Shown: positions 1 through 7,752 of the stretch, in pieces | Layout of the letters: each line of letters starts with the position of its first letter | Numbering within the stretch: the first letter of the stretch is position 1 | Assembly (NCBI RefSeq): GCF_900109035.1 | Contig: NZ_FNYD01000003.1 | Coordinates: 1 to 64,000 of the forward strand | Origin: Cribrihabitans marinus | GTDB lineage: Bacteria > Pseudomonadota > Alphaproteobacteria > Rhodobacterales > Rhodobacteraceae | DNA: 64,000 nt | Direction of reading: 5' to 3' | Notes under the pieces: generated by a model | Database searches by the model: none | Seen by the model: the letters and a program-made list of their open reading frames with translations, nothing else | What the model was told of the DNA's origin: nothing | Made by a program: the position numbers and the translations under genes

Positions 1-349
1 TCGGCGAGGCACCGGGCGCGGGCATCCGCGTCTCGGGTTCGACCCGGGTCATAAGCGGATGAGCTGCGGCGTTCGCGGTCAGGCAATGTGGTCTGCCCCC
101 AATGAGAGGCGGCCAGATGAAGGTCGCATGGTCGGGCTCTGTCCCAACGGCCGCTTCGGTGAACGCAGCGAAATATCCTGCGGCTACCCGACCAGAGAAG
201 CCCTTTGCGGCACATTCCCAAAGGCCTGGAATAGTCACATAGCGTCACCGACAAAGAATCTGGCCATGCAAGGGATAGAGATTTCCAACCAATTGGGAAC
301 ACAAGAGCTGCATCTAGGCTGGTGTGAGCACGCTTGCTCTTGTTGGCGT
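1..349. other. Unassigned left end; no convincing gene
   Basis: No recognisable gene. One frame is open from the window edge to a TGA at 60-62 and could be the last 19 codons of a rightward gene that starts outside the window, but it is too short to identify. The rest (63-349) has only short, compositionally unremarkable open frames and no ribosome site in front of any of them. It lies downstream of soxT, which ends at 350 on the opposite strand. Confidence 0.4.
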
Positions 350-1402
350 CTACTCTGCTGGCGCGAAACCGGTGATCAATTGTTTTAACCCCAATGCGGC
401 GCCTGCGAAGATAGACAGGAAGGTCACCGGTGCACTGAACGCCAAAAGCGAGAAGGCAGAGATGCCTTGGCCGACGCTGCATCCCACGGCAAGGATTGCC
501 CCTGGTCCCATGATTGCGGCACCCATGATTTGCCGTCGCAATTCGCGTGGGTCATCGCAGGCTTCCCAGCGGAAGTGGCCTTTGGAATACGACCCCAATG
601 CGGCGCCGACGACGACACCGAAAACTGATCCGACGCTAAACGACAGCGCGGTGCCAGAGGCCGTCATGGAATAGAAGATCGTGTCGCCAATGGGGGCTAC
701 GAAGGTGTGGGTTTCTATTGGCTCGGCTTCAAAACCGGCCATTGCGACCCAATAGGTGCCGATCCAGCCAGAGACAATCGCAAGGCCGACGACAGCGCCC
801 CAGAATAAGTAGCCCGGTGCGCGGCGCATGTCGGACGAGGCCAGCGCCCATGCCAAAAGCGCCCCGCCGACAACGAGCCCGGTCGTGAGGGGGGCGATCC
901 CGAACCCTTCGAACAGTTGTGTGAACCCCTGTGCCGAAGTGGAATCGGACTCGACTGGGAACAGCGTGACCCTGGGACGGGCGAGGGGCCCCGACATTAC
1001 GAAATATGCGGACAGGCCCATGACCAGTACGATTACAAATGATCGCAAGTCGCCACCGCCCAGCCGAGCAAGCGCGCCGTAGCCGCAATTGCCGCTAAGC
1101 GCCATGCCATAGCCGAACATCAGCCCGCCGATGATCGTGCCAGCAGGGTTCCAGACCCGGTCAAGATATGCCGCCTCGGACGCGTCAAACATGCCGAATG
1201 ACATGGCGACATGCGTGCCGATGACGGCGACACCGATGGCGATGGCCCACATCCGCATGCGTCGGTTATCCGAACCGTAAAGCGCGTCTTCGATCGCACC
1301 GAGGGTGCAAAAGCGGCCGATCCGTGCAGCAAGCCCAAGGGCGACCCCGCCGACAAACCCAATCAATGCAACGGCATTGGCTTCTCCAAGCAGTTCAAGC
1401 AA
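350..1402 (-). CDS. soxT: SoxT-type YeeE/YedE sulfur-compound transporter
   Basis: A 350-residue polytopic membrane protein of the YeeE/YedE (DUF395) family, whose studied members import thiosulfate or other sulfur compounds. Glycine-rich hydrophobic segments run the whole length. The family cysteine motifs are visible as GRFCTLGAIEDA (C32), GNCGYG near residue 107 and GCSVGQG near residue 310. The start is a TTG at 1402, chosen because GGGAGGA lies six bases upstream. It is the last gene of a leftward soxS-soxR-soxT unit, so it probably brings thiosulfate or sulfur into the cell, either as substrate or as the signal for SoxR. The soxT name rests on family plus position beside soxR. Confidence 0.85.
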   Translation of the reverse strand: MLELLGEANAVALIGFVGGVALGLAARIGRFCTLGAIEDALYGSDNRRMRMWAIAIGVAVIGTHVAMSFGMFDASEAAYLDRVWNPAGTIIGGLMFGYGMALSGNCGYGALARLGGGDLRSFVIVLVMGLSAYFVMSGPLARPRVTLFPVESDSTSAQGFTQLFEGFGIAPLTTGLVVGGALLAWALASSDMRRAPGYLFWGAVVGLAIVSGWIGTYWVAMAGFEAEPIETHTFVAPIGDTIFYSMTASGTALSFSVGSVFGVVVGAALGSYSKGHFRWEACDDPRELRRQIMGAAIMGPGAILAVGCSVGQGISAFSLLAFSAPVTFLSIFAGAALGLKQLITGFAPAE

Positions 1403-1444
1403 CTGGGCTTCCTCCCGAAGACCGATCGCTGGCCAGGCGACCGG

Positions 1445-1831
1445 TCAGTCGTCGTCCCGGCAAAACAGGTCGTAGACGACCTCCATGATTTGCCTGGGTC
1501 GATCATCTGTCAAGCTGTAGTAGATCGCCTTGCCATCTCGGCGCGGTTTCACCAGCCCTTCGAGCCGCAATCGGGACAGCTGTTGCGACACAGCGGCCTG
1601 GCGGGCGGACAGCAATTCCTCGAGTTCCGTTACCGACTTTTCGCCCGAGGCCAGATGGCACAGGATCATCAAGCGCCCCTCGTGGCTGATCGCCTTGAGG
1701 AAGTTCGATGCTTCCTGCGCGTTGCGCATCATCTTTTCCATATCCTCGGTGCACATGCCGGCGTCGAAGACGGGCAGGCGCGACGGTTCATTCATCTGCT
1801 GATCCGGTTCACTTGTCATTTCAAGCGTCAT
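1445..1831 (-). CDS. soxR: SoxR, ArsR-family sulfur-responsive repressor
   Basis: A 128-residue ArsR-type winged-helix regulator; the helix-turn-helix is around residues 66-95 (SVTELEELLSARQAAVSQQL). It has cysteines at 27, 58 and 124. C58 (LMILCHL) and C124 (DLFC) sit where SqrR/BigR-type ArsR proteins carry the pair that forms a di- to tetrasulfide bridge with persulfides. In Paracoccus and Pseudaminobacter, SoxR represses the soxS-V and soxW-X intergenic promoters. Here it lies between soxS and soxT, six bases after soxS ends. ATG 1831 is used; an in-frame ATG at 1819 is an alternative start. Function is inferred from family and cluster. Confidence 0.92.
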   Translation of the reverse strand: MTLEMTSEPDQQMNEPSRLPVFDAGMCTEDMEKMMRNAQEASNFLKAISHEGRLMILCHLASGEKSVTELEELLSARQAAVSQQLSRLRLEGLVKPRRDGKAIYYSLTDDRPRQIMEVVYDLFCRDDD

Positions 1832-1837
1832 AGCGGT

Positions 1838-2206
1838 CTAGTCCGTATTGTCCAAGGGAATGCCCGCGCGTTCGAACATCATTGTGAGCAGACTCCAGAA
1901 GAAATCCTCGCCCGGGTACCCTTCGATGCGGCCCACTTCAGTTCCGTCATGGATCAGGATGAAGGTCGGGGTGAAGCGAACCTTTTGCGCAAAGTCCACA
2001 TCGGGTGCCGCGCCGTGAAGGTCATAACGTTGCAGCGGTGCGGTCCGGCCCTCTGCAGTTTTGGGATAGATGTGGGAAATCTCCTCGTTCCAGCGCGCGC
2101 ACCAGGCGCAGCCGGCTTCTTCCGCCATGAGCAGATATGTCTGCGCAAAGGCGGGCAGGGGCAGGACCAGAAGCGCCGTGATCAGCCAGGCATTCAGTGT
2201 TTTCAC
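1838..2206 (-). CDS. soxS: SoxS, periplasmic thioredoxin
   Basis: A small exported thioredoxin-fold protein, about 122 residues, with a hydrophobic signal peptide ending near AFAQT and a CAWC redox pair at C33/C36. In Paracoccus, SoxS reductively reactivates SoxY and is linked to SoxV. The start is uncertain. GTG 2206 gives a compact signal peptide and has GGAG nine bases upstream; ATG 2233 would add nine residues but has a poor ribosome site. It is the first gene of the leftward soxSRT unit and is divergent from soxV across a short intergenic region containing a palindrome. Confidence 0.88.
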   Translation of the reverse strand: MKTLNAWLITALLVLPLPAFAQTYLLMAEEAGCAWCARWNEEISHIYPKTAEGRTAPLQRYDLHGAAPDVDFAQKVRFTPTFILIHDGTEVGRIEGYPGEDFFWSLLTMMFERAGIPLDNTD

Positions 2207-2251
2207 GACCCACTCCAATTGACGCCGCTTCATTCTTCATCATAATCTAAT

Positions 2252-2266
2252 TTGTGAATATCACAA
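2252..2266. promoter_or_regulatory. Palindrome in the soxS-soxV divergent promoter
   Basis: TTGTGA-ATA-TCACAA is a perfect inverted repeat with six-base arms in the AT-rich gap between soxS and soxV. In related bacteria SoxR represses from this same intergenic position, so this is a candidate SoxR operator controlling both directions. Its spacing differs from the soxX site, so it may instead belong to another regulator. Confidence 0.45.
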
Positions 2267-2285
2267 GGCAAGGAACCGCCACGCC

Positions 2286-3026
2286 GTGTTTGATGTGACA
2301 TATTTGGGCGCTTTGCTGGCGGGTCTGCTGTCTTTTCTATCGCCCTGCATCCTGCCCATCGTGCCGTTCTACCTGAGCTATCTGGCGGGGGTCAGCATGA
2401 ACCAGATCTCGGCCGAGGCGGAGATCTCGCGCGCCGTGCGCCTGCGCGCATTTCTGGCGGCGTGCTGCTTTGCGCTGGGGGTGATCACGGTGTTTATCGG
2501 GCTGGGCGCGACGGCCACGGCCTTTGGCCAGATGGTGCGCGAATATTTCGACATTCTGCGCTGGGTTGCCGCCGCGATCATCATCGCGATGGGGCTGCAT
2601 TTTCTGGGCGTTGTGCGCATTGGCATTCTCTACCGCCAATTCCGGGCGGATGCGGGCAGCACGTCGAATGTGGGGTTGCTGGGGGCCTTTGTCATCGGCC
2701 TTGCCTTTGCCTTCGGCTGGACACCGTGTGTGGGGCCGGTGCTGGCCGCCATTCTGTTCACGGCGGCAGGGCAGGAGAGTGCGGGGCAGGGGGCGAGCCT
2801 GCTGTTTGTCTATGGCCTGGGCATGACGCTGCCCTTCATAGCCGCGGCGCTGTTCATCGGGCCGTTCATGCGGTTCATGGCACGGTTCCGGCGTCACCTT
2901 GGTTTGGTTGAAAAGATCATGGGGGCGCTGCTGGTCCTGTTTGGCGTGCTGATCGCCACCAATTCCATCAACTACATCGCGCAATGGATGCTGGAGCACG
3001 TGCCGTGGTTCAGCGCCATTGGCTGA
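2286..3026 (+). CDS. soxV: SoxV, CcdA-type membrane electron carrier
   Basis: A 246-residue polytopic protein of the CcdA/DsbD membrane-domain family with about six hydrophobic helices. The two transmembrane redox cysteines are C21 (LSPCILPIVPFYL) and C148 (GWTPCVGPV). It passes reducing equivalents from cytoplasmic thioredoxin to the periplasmic SoxS and SoxW. The start is a GTG at 2286 with AAGGAA upstream. It begins the rightward soxVW unit, and soxW starts 18 bases after its stop, so the two are almost certainly co-transcribed. Confidence 0.93.
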   Translation: MFDVTYLGALLAGLLSFLSPCILPIVPFYLSYLAGVSMNQISAEAEISRAVRLRAFLAACCFALGVITVFIGLGATATAFGQMVREYFDILRWVAAAIIIAMGLHFLGVVRIGILYRQFRADAGSTSNVGLLGAFVIGLAFAFGWTPCVGPVLAAILFTAAGQESAGQGASLLFVYGLGMTLPFIAAALFIGPFMRFMARFRRHLGLVEKIMGALLVLFGVLIATNSINYIAQWMLEHVPWFSAIG

Positions 3027-3044
3027 CATCCACGGGAGGATACC

Positions 3045-3605
3045 ATGTTTCGACGGATTGCACTGCTGACCGCGCTGAGCCTTGGCATTCCCGCGATGGC
3101 TGCCGAGCTGGGGGATGACGGGCTGCACAAGGCGCCGTGGATGCGCGACACGTTCAAGGACCTGGCCGAAGATCTGGATGAGGCGAATGCCGAAGGGAAG
3201 CGACTGATGATCATCGTGGAACAGCGCGGCTGCATTTATTGCAAGAAGATGCACGAAGAGGTTTTCGTCGTTCCCGAGGTCGCCGGATACATCGAAGACA
3301 ACTTTTTCGTCGTGCAGATCAACATGTTCGGCGATGTGGAGGTGACCGACTTCGATGGCACGGTGTTGCCCGAAAAGGAAATGGTCAAACGCTGGGGCGC
3401 GCTGTTCACGCCCAGCATCTATTTCCTTCCCGAAGAGGTGGCGGACGATGTGATGGCCACGCAGGCCGCCGTGGTCAACATGCCGGGGGCTTTTGGCCGC
3501 TGGACCACCTTCAACATGCTGAACTGGGTGGTCGAAAAGGGATATGACGGCGATGAGCCGTTTCAGAAGTACCATGCGCGGAAATTCGCGGAGCAGGCGA
3601 ACTGA
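3045..3605 (+). CDS. soxW: SoxW, periplasmic thioredoxin
   Basis: A 186-residue exported thioredoxin-like protein. The N-terminal signal peptide ends near AMAAELG, and the active-site pair is CIYC (C63/C66). It belongs to the SoxW family that accepts electrons from SoxV; in Paracoccus it is dispensable while SoxS and SoxV are important. A good GGGAGG ribosome site precedes ATG 3045. It is followed by a 150-base AT-rich gap holding the soxX promoter, so soxVW and soxX onwards are probably separate transcription units. Confidence 0.9.
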   Translation: MFRRIALLTALSLGIPAMAAELGDDGLHKAPWMRDTFKDLAEDLDEANAEGKRLMIIVEQRGCIYCKKMHEEVFVVPEVAGYIEDNFFVVQINMFGDVEVTDFDGTVLPEKEMVKRWGALFTPSIYFLPEEVADDVMATQAAVVNMPGAFGRWTTFNMLNWVVEKGYDGDEPFQKYHARKFAEQAN

Positions 3606-3665
3606 ATCATGCTGCAGGCGCGAGGAAAACATTGCGTGTCATGCTGCGCTTGCGAACAGATATAA

Positions 3666-3685
3666 AAATTCATGTAGTTGAATTT
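3666..3685. promoter_or_regulatory. Inverted repeat upstream of soxX (candidate SoxR operator)
   Basis: AAATTCA-N6-TGAATTT, perfect seven-base arms, lies in an AT-rich stretch between soxW and soxX. A partly overlapping TTGA-N6-TCAA repeat follows at 3684-3697. The position matches the soxW-X intergenic region that SoxR binds in Paracoccus and Pseudaminobacter, and the geometry is typical for ArsR proteins. SoxR binding here is inferred. Confidence 0.55.
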
Positions 3686-3758
3686 GATATTGCTCAATCA
3701 TGAATGTGTACGATAGTGTTCCCCCAAGAGCGGACGGGAATCGTCCAAGGGAGGGCAC

Positions 3759-4235
3759 ATGAAATACAGAATTGGACTTGGCCTGGCCGCGATACTGGCG
3801 GCCACCGCAGCAAGCGCAGAGGCCGTAAAACCGACGCAGGTTGTGTTTGAGGACGGGGCGATTTCCGCGTCGCTGAGCGGGATGCCGGGCGATGCGGCCA
3901 ATGGCGCGGCCCTGATGAACAAGGGGTCGGGCAACTGCATTGCCTGCCATTCGGTCAGCGCGCTGTCCGACCTGCCGTTCCACGGAGAGGTCGGCCCGCC
4001 GCTGGACGGTGCCGGTGACCGCTGGAGCGAGGCGGACCTGCGCGGGATCGTGGCCGACGCCAAGATGATGTTCGACGGCACCGTGATGCCATCGTTCTAC
4101 AAGACGTCCGGGTTCACCCGCCTTGGCGATGCCTACACCGGCAAGGCCCATGGTGAGGACGAGGTGCAACCCCTGCTGACCGCTCAGGAGATCGAGGACG
4201 TCGTGGCGTTCCTTGTGACCCTGAAAGACGAGTAA
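3759..4235 (+). CDS. soxX: SoxX, monoheme cytochrome c of SoxXA
   Basis: A 158-residue periplasmic cytochrome c. A signal peptide ends near ASAEAV, the single heme site is CIACH (60-64), and a late Met-containing segment (GTVMPSF) can supply the distal ligand. With SoxA it forms the heme enzyme that couples thiosulfate oxidatively to the SoxY cysteine. AAGGGAGG stands just before ATG 3759. It opens the soxXYZA unit, and soxY follows after 22 bases. Length and domain layout are normal for the family. Confidence 0.95.
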   Translation: MKYRIGLGLAAILAATAASAEAVKPTQVVFEDGAISASLSGMPGDAANGAALMNKGSGNCIACHSVSALSDLPFHGEVGPPLDGAGDRWSEADLRGIVADAKMMFDGTVMPSFYKTSGFTRLGDAYTGKAHGEDEVQPLLTAQEIEDVVAFLVTLKDE

Positions 4236-4257
4236 CACGAGAGATCTGGAGCGTTCT

Positions 4258-4680
4258 ATGGAACTGACACGGCGAAAACTGCTCGCACTTGGCTCTGGCG
4301 CAATGGCGCTGTCGAGCCTGACCGGCCTTCCGGCCTTTGCCAGCATGATGGATGACGCGATTGCAAAGCTGACGGGCGGCGCGGACCTGGGCGAAGGTGC
4401 GGTGACCATCACCGCCCCCGAAATTGCCGAGAACGGCAACACTGTGCCGATCGAGGTATCGGCCCCCGGTGCCGTTGCGATCACGGTTTATGCAGATGGC
4501 AACCCGGTGCCCAACGTAGCCACTTTCAAGTTTGGCCCGCTGGCCGCCTCGCGCAGTGCGTCTACACGCATTCGTCTGGCCACCACGCAGAACGTCGTTG
4601 CCATCGCGCAGATGGAAGACGGGTCGTTCCAGAAGGCATCGGCCAACGTGAAAGTGACCATCGGCGGCTGCGGCGGCTGA
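4258..4680 (+). CDS. soxY: SoxY, sulfur-carrier subunit
   Basis: A 140-residue SoxY protein. It begins with a twin-arginine signal (TRRKLLALG) and ends in the GGCGG swinging arm whose cysteine carries the substrate sulfur through the Sox cycle. The N-terminal body has the usual immunoglobulin-like beta composition. Tat export fits export of a folded SoxYZ pair, because SoxZ has no signal of its own. soxZ starts 64 bases after the stop. All features needed for function are present. Confidence 0.97.
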   Translation: MELTRRKLLALGSGAMALSSLTGLPAFASMMDDAIAKLTGGADLGEGAVTITAPEIAENGNTVPIEVSAPGAVAITVYADGNPVPNVATFKFGPLAASRSASTRIRLATTQNVVAIAQMEDGSFQKASANVKVTIGGCGG

Positions 4681-4744
4681 TCTGACAATCCGCCCAACCG
4701 CGCAGGGCGCGGCATTCGGGCACCATATATTGGAGAGAGAGCAA

Positions 4745-5074
4745 ATGGCCTCCGGAGTAAAACCCCGCGTAAAAGTCCCCAAAACGGCTTCTGCCGGTGA
4801 CACCGTCACCATCAAGACCCTGATCAGCCACAAGATGGAGAGCGGTCAACGCAAGGACGATGATGGCAACATCATCCCCCGGTCGATCATCAACCGCTTT
4901 ACCGCCGACTTCAACGGCCAGAACGTGATTGACGTCACGCTGGAGCCTGCGATTTCGACCAACCCGTATTTCCAGTTCGAGGCCATCGTGCCCGAGTCCG
5001 GTGAGTTCCAGTTCACCTGGTACGACGATGACGGTGATGTCTACGAGGAAACCAAGAAGATCGAAGTCTCTTGA
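4745..5074 (+). CDS. soxZ: SoxZ, partner of SoxY
   Basis: A 109-residue protein lacking a signal peptide, rich in beta-strand sequence, matching SoxZ in length and in motifs such as GVKPRVKVPK near the start and a C-terminal YDDDGDVYEE segment. It forms the heterodimer with SoxY and probably rides out of the cell on the SoxY Tat signal. ATG 4745 is preferred over an in-frame ATG at 4730, because the purine-rich GGAGAGAGA ribosome site lies between them and the family begins with MASG. Confidence 0.95.
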   Translation: MASGVKPRVKVPKTASAGDTVTIKTLISHKMESGQRKDDDGNIIPRSIINRFTADFNGQNVIDVTLEPAISTNPYFQFEAIVPESGEFQFTWYDDDGDVYEETKKIEVS

Positions 5075-5106
5075 GAAGACAGGGATCTCGCCAGGGAGGG
5101 ACACTT

Positions 5107-5940
5107 ATGAACTTGAAACCATGGATGGCAGCCGCCTTTGTCGGGATGGCCGGGGTCGCGATTGCGCAGGATGACAGCACGCTGTCGATTGATGGCGAGG
5201 ACTTCGTCACTGAAACCGCGGCACCCGCGCATGTGGAGAACCTGAGCACGATCTATTCGGGCTGGCGATTCCGCACGCCCGAGACCCAGGCTCTGCAGGA
5301 GGATGACTTTGACAACCCAGCCATGATCTTTGTCGATCAAGGCATGGATCTGTTCAATGCGGTCGATGGGGCTGAGGGCAAGTCCTGCGCCTCATGTCAC
5401 AAGGGTGGTCCGGAGGAATTCGTCGGCCTGCATGCCACGATGCCCAAGGTTGTCGATGGCAAGCTGATCGTGATGGAAGACCTCATCAATACCCACCGGG
5501 TGGAAGTGATGGGGGCCGAGCCTTGGAAGTGGTCCGGTGCCGACATGCAGGCCATGGTCGCCTTGATCGGTCTGCAATCGCGCGGGATGCCCATGGAGGT
5601 GGCCATTGACGGCGAAGCCGCCCCATTCTGGGAGAAGGGCAAGGAGATCTACTATACCCGCTACGGTCAGCTCGAGTTGTCGTGCTCCAATTGCCATGAG
5701 GACAACTATGGCAACATGATACGGGCCGACCATCTGAGCCAGGGTATGATCAACGGCTTTCCGACCTACCGTCTGAAGCAGGCCAAGCTGATTTCGCGCC
5801 ACAACCGGTTCCGGGGCTGTATCCGCGACACACGGGCCGAGACCTTTGCCGAAGGATCCGACGAGTTCAAGGCGCTGGAGCTTTACGTCGCAAGCCGTGC
5901 CAACGGGCTGGATGTCGAAACACCCGCCGTCAGGCAGTAA
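5107..5940 (+). CDS. soxA: SoxA, diheme cytochrome c of SoxXA
   Basis: A 277-residue periplasmic cytochrome with a cleavable signal peptide (ending AIAQDD) and two heme motifs, CASCH (94-98) and CSNCH (193-197), so it is the diheme form. C238 in RFRGCIRDT is the conserved cysteine that becomes the persulfide heme ligand at the active site. With SoxX it attaches thiosulfate to SoxY. ATG 5107 follows a strong GGGAGGG site. A rho-independent terminator follows the stop, so the XYZA unit ends here. Confidence 0.96.
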   Translation: MNLKPWMAAAFVGMAGVAIAQDDSTLSIDGEDFVTETAAPAHVENLSTIYSGWRFRTPETQALQEDDFDNPAMIFVDQGMDLFNAVDGAEGKSCASCHKGGPEEFVGLHATMPKVVDGKLIVMEDLINTHRVEVMGAEPWKWSGADMQAMVALIGLQSRGMPMEVAIDGEAAPFWEKGKEIYYTRYGQLELSCSNCHEDNYGNMIRADHLSQGMINGFPTYRLKQAKLISRHNRFRGCIRDTRAETFAEGSDEFKALELYVASRANGLDVETPAVRQ

Positions 5941-5948
5941 ACCGGATC

Positions 5949-5981
5949 AAGGGGCGTGCCTGCGGGTGGCGCCCCTTTTTT
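5949..5981 (+). terminator. Rho-independent terminator after soxA
   Basis: The arms AAGGGGCG and CGCCCCTT are perfectly complementary around a 13-base loop, followed directly by a run of T to 5981. It sits nine bases after the soxA stop and before the soxB operator region, which splits the sox genes into two transcription units. Confidence 0.85.
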
Positions 5982-5997
5982 CGACGTATATAAATTC

Positions 5998-6013
5998 ACA
6001 TATACGCATATGT
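5998..6013. promoter_or_regulatory. Palindrome upstream of soxB
   Basis: ACATAT-ACGC-ATATGT is a perfect six-base-arm inverted repeat in an AT-rich gap that ends 17 bases before soxB. A closely similar core, ATATTCGCATA, occurs on the minus strand upstream of soxG at about 17000, so both may be bound by one regulator. Which regulator is unknown. Confidence 0.5.
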
Positions 6014-6030
6014 AATGAGGGGCTGATCAC

Positions 6031-7734
6031 ATGATCTCGCGCAGGGACTTTCTTCAGGTTGGGATGGCGGCGTCCGCACTGTTGGGCACATCCGGCTTTG
6101 GCAACTGGGCGCGGCTTGCGGCGCAACAGAGGCTGACGCAGGACCAGCTTCTGCAGTTTGAAACGTTCGGGAACGTGTCGCTGATCCATGTCACGGATAT
6201 TCATGCGCAGCTGAAGCCGATCTATTTCCGCGAACCATCGGTGAATATCGGGGTGGGCGGCAACAAGGGGGCCGTGCCGCATGTCACGGGGGCGGAGTTC
6301 CGCAAGCTCTACGGCATCGAGGATGGATCACCTTCGCACTACGCGCTGAGTTCGGGTGATTTTGCGTCGCTTGCCCAGGCCTATGGCCGGGTGGGCGGCA
6401 TGGATCGTGTGGCGACCGTGATCAAGGCGATCCGCGCGGACCGGCCTGACGCGATCCTGCTTGATGGTGGGGACACGTGGCATGGCTCCTACACCTGTCT
6501 GAAGACGGAGGGGCAGGACATGGTCAACGTCATGAACGCGCTGGAACCGGACGCGATGACCTTCCACTGGGAGTTTACGCTAGGGTCGGACCGCGTGAAG
6601 GAACTGGTCGAAAGCCTGCCCTTTGCCGCCCTTGGTCAGAACATCTTTGACGCCGAGTGGGACGAGCCCACGGAGATTTTCCCGCCCTACAAGATGTTCG
6701 AGCGGGGCGGCACCAAGATTGCCGTGATCGGGCAGGCGTTTCCCTACATGCCCATCGCAAACCCGGGCTGGATGTTCCCCGAATATGCGTTCGGCATCCG
6801 GGACGAGAATATGCAGGCGATGGTCGACGAGGTCCGTGCGGCCGGTGCGGAGTGCGTTGTCGTCCTGAGCCACAACGGCTTTGACGTCGACAAGAAGATG
6901 GCCACCGTTGTCAGCGGAATTGATGTCATCCTGTCGGGCCACACGCATGATGCGTTGCCCGAACCCGCAGTGTCAGGCGAGACGCTGATTTTTCCGTCGG
7001 GATCCAACGGGAAGTTCGTGACGCGCATTGACCTTGATATCCGCGACGGTCGGATGATGGGCTACCGGTCGAAACTGATCCCGATCTTCTCTGACGTTAT
7101 TTCTCCAGACGCTGATATGACGGCGCTGATCGATGAGCAGCGCGCGCCGTTTGAGGCGGACATGGCAGAGGTGATCGGGCAGACCGACAGCCTTCTCTAC
7201 CGTCGCGGAAATTTCAACGGCACGTGGGATGATCTGATCTGCGACGCGTTGTTGGCCGAGCGCGACGCCGAGATTGCGCTGAGCCCCGGCGTGCGCTGGG
7301 GGCCGTCGCTGATCCCCGGTCAGGACATCACGCGCGAGGATATCTTCAACGTCACGTCTATGACCTATGGCAAGGCGTATCGCACGGAAATGACGGGTGA
7401 ATTCCTGAAAGTCGTGCTGGAGGATGTGGCCGACAACATCTTCAACCCCGACCCCTATTACCAGCAGGGCGGGGACATGGTGCGGACGGGCGGCCTCGGC
7501 TACCACATCGACGTGCGCGAACCCCAGGGCAGCCGCATCGGCAACATGACATTGCTGAACACGGGCGAGCCGATTGATCCCGCGCGCAACTACGTGGTGG
7601 CCGGCTGGGCGTCGGTCAATGAGGACACGGAGGGGCCGCAGATCTGGGACGTGGTGGAAAGCCATATCGCAAAGATGGGCACCGTGACCGTCAATCGAGA
7701 CAATAACAACAGCGTCGTCGTGACCGGCGTTTAA
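6031..7734 (+). CDS. soxB: SoxB, dimanganese thiosulfohydrolase
   Basis: A 567-residue member of the 5'-nucleotidase/metallophosphatase family that hydrolyses the sulfone group from SoxY-bound intermediates and releases sulfate. A Tat signal (SRRDFLQVG) opens it. Metal-site motifs are in order: HVTDIHAQ (residues 53-60), DGGDTWHG, SHNGFD and GHTHDA. Length is normal. It follows its own terminator-separated promoter region and heads soxBCDEF; soxC starts 18 bases downstream. This is the sulfur-oxidation soxB, unrelated to the sarcosine oxidase soxB at 41041. Confidence 0.97.
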   Translation: MISRRDFLQVGMAASALLGTSGFGNWARLAAQQRLTQDQLLQFETFGNVSLIHVTDIHAQLKPIYFREPSVNIGVGGNKGAVPHVTGAEFRKLYGIEDGSPSHYALSSGDFASLAQAYGRVGGMDRVATVIKAIRADRPDAILLDGGDTWHGSYTCLKTEGQDMVNVMNALEPDAMTFHWEFTLGSDRVKELVESLPFAALGQNIFDAEWDEPTEIFPPYKMFERGGTKIAVIGQAFPYMPIANPGWMFPEYAFGIRDENMQAMVDEVRAAGAECVVVLSHNGFDVDKKMATVVSGIDVILSGHTHDALPEPAVSGETLIFPSGSNGKFVTRIDLDIRDGRMMGYRSKLIPIFSDVISPDADMTALIDEQRAPFEADMAEVIGQTDSLLYRRGNFNGTWDDLICDALLAERDAEIALSPGVRWGPSLIPGQDITREDIFNVTSMTYGKAYRTEMTGEFLKVVLEDVADNIFNPDPYYQQGGDMVRTGGLGYHIDVREPQGSRIGNMTLLNTGEPIDPARNYVVAGWASVNEDTEGPQIWDVVESHIAKMGTVTVNRDNNNSVVVTGV

Positions 7735-7752
7735 CGAGGGGGAGTGTCAGAC

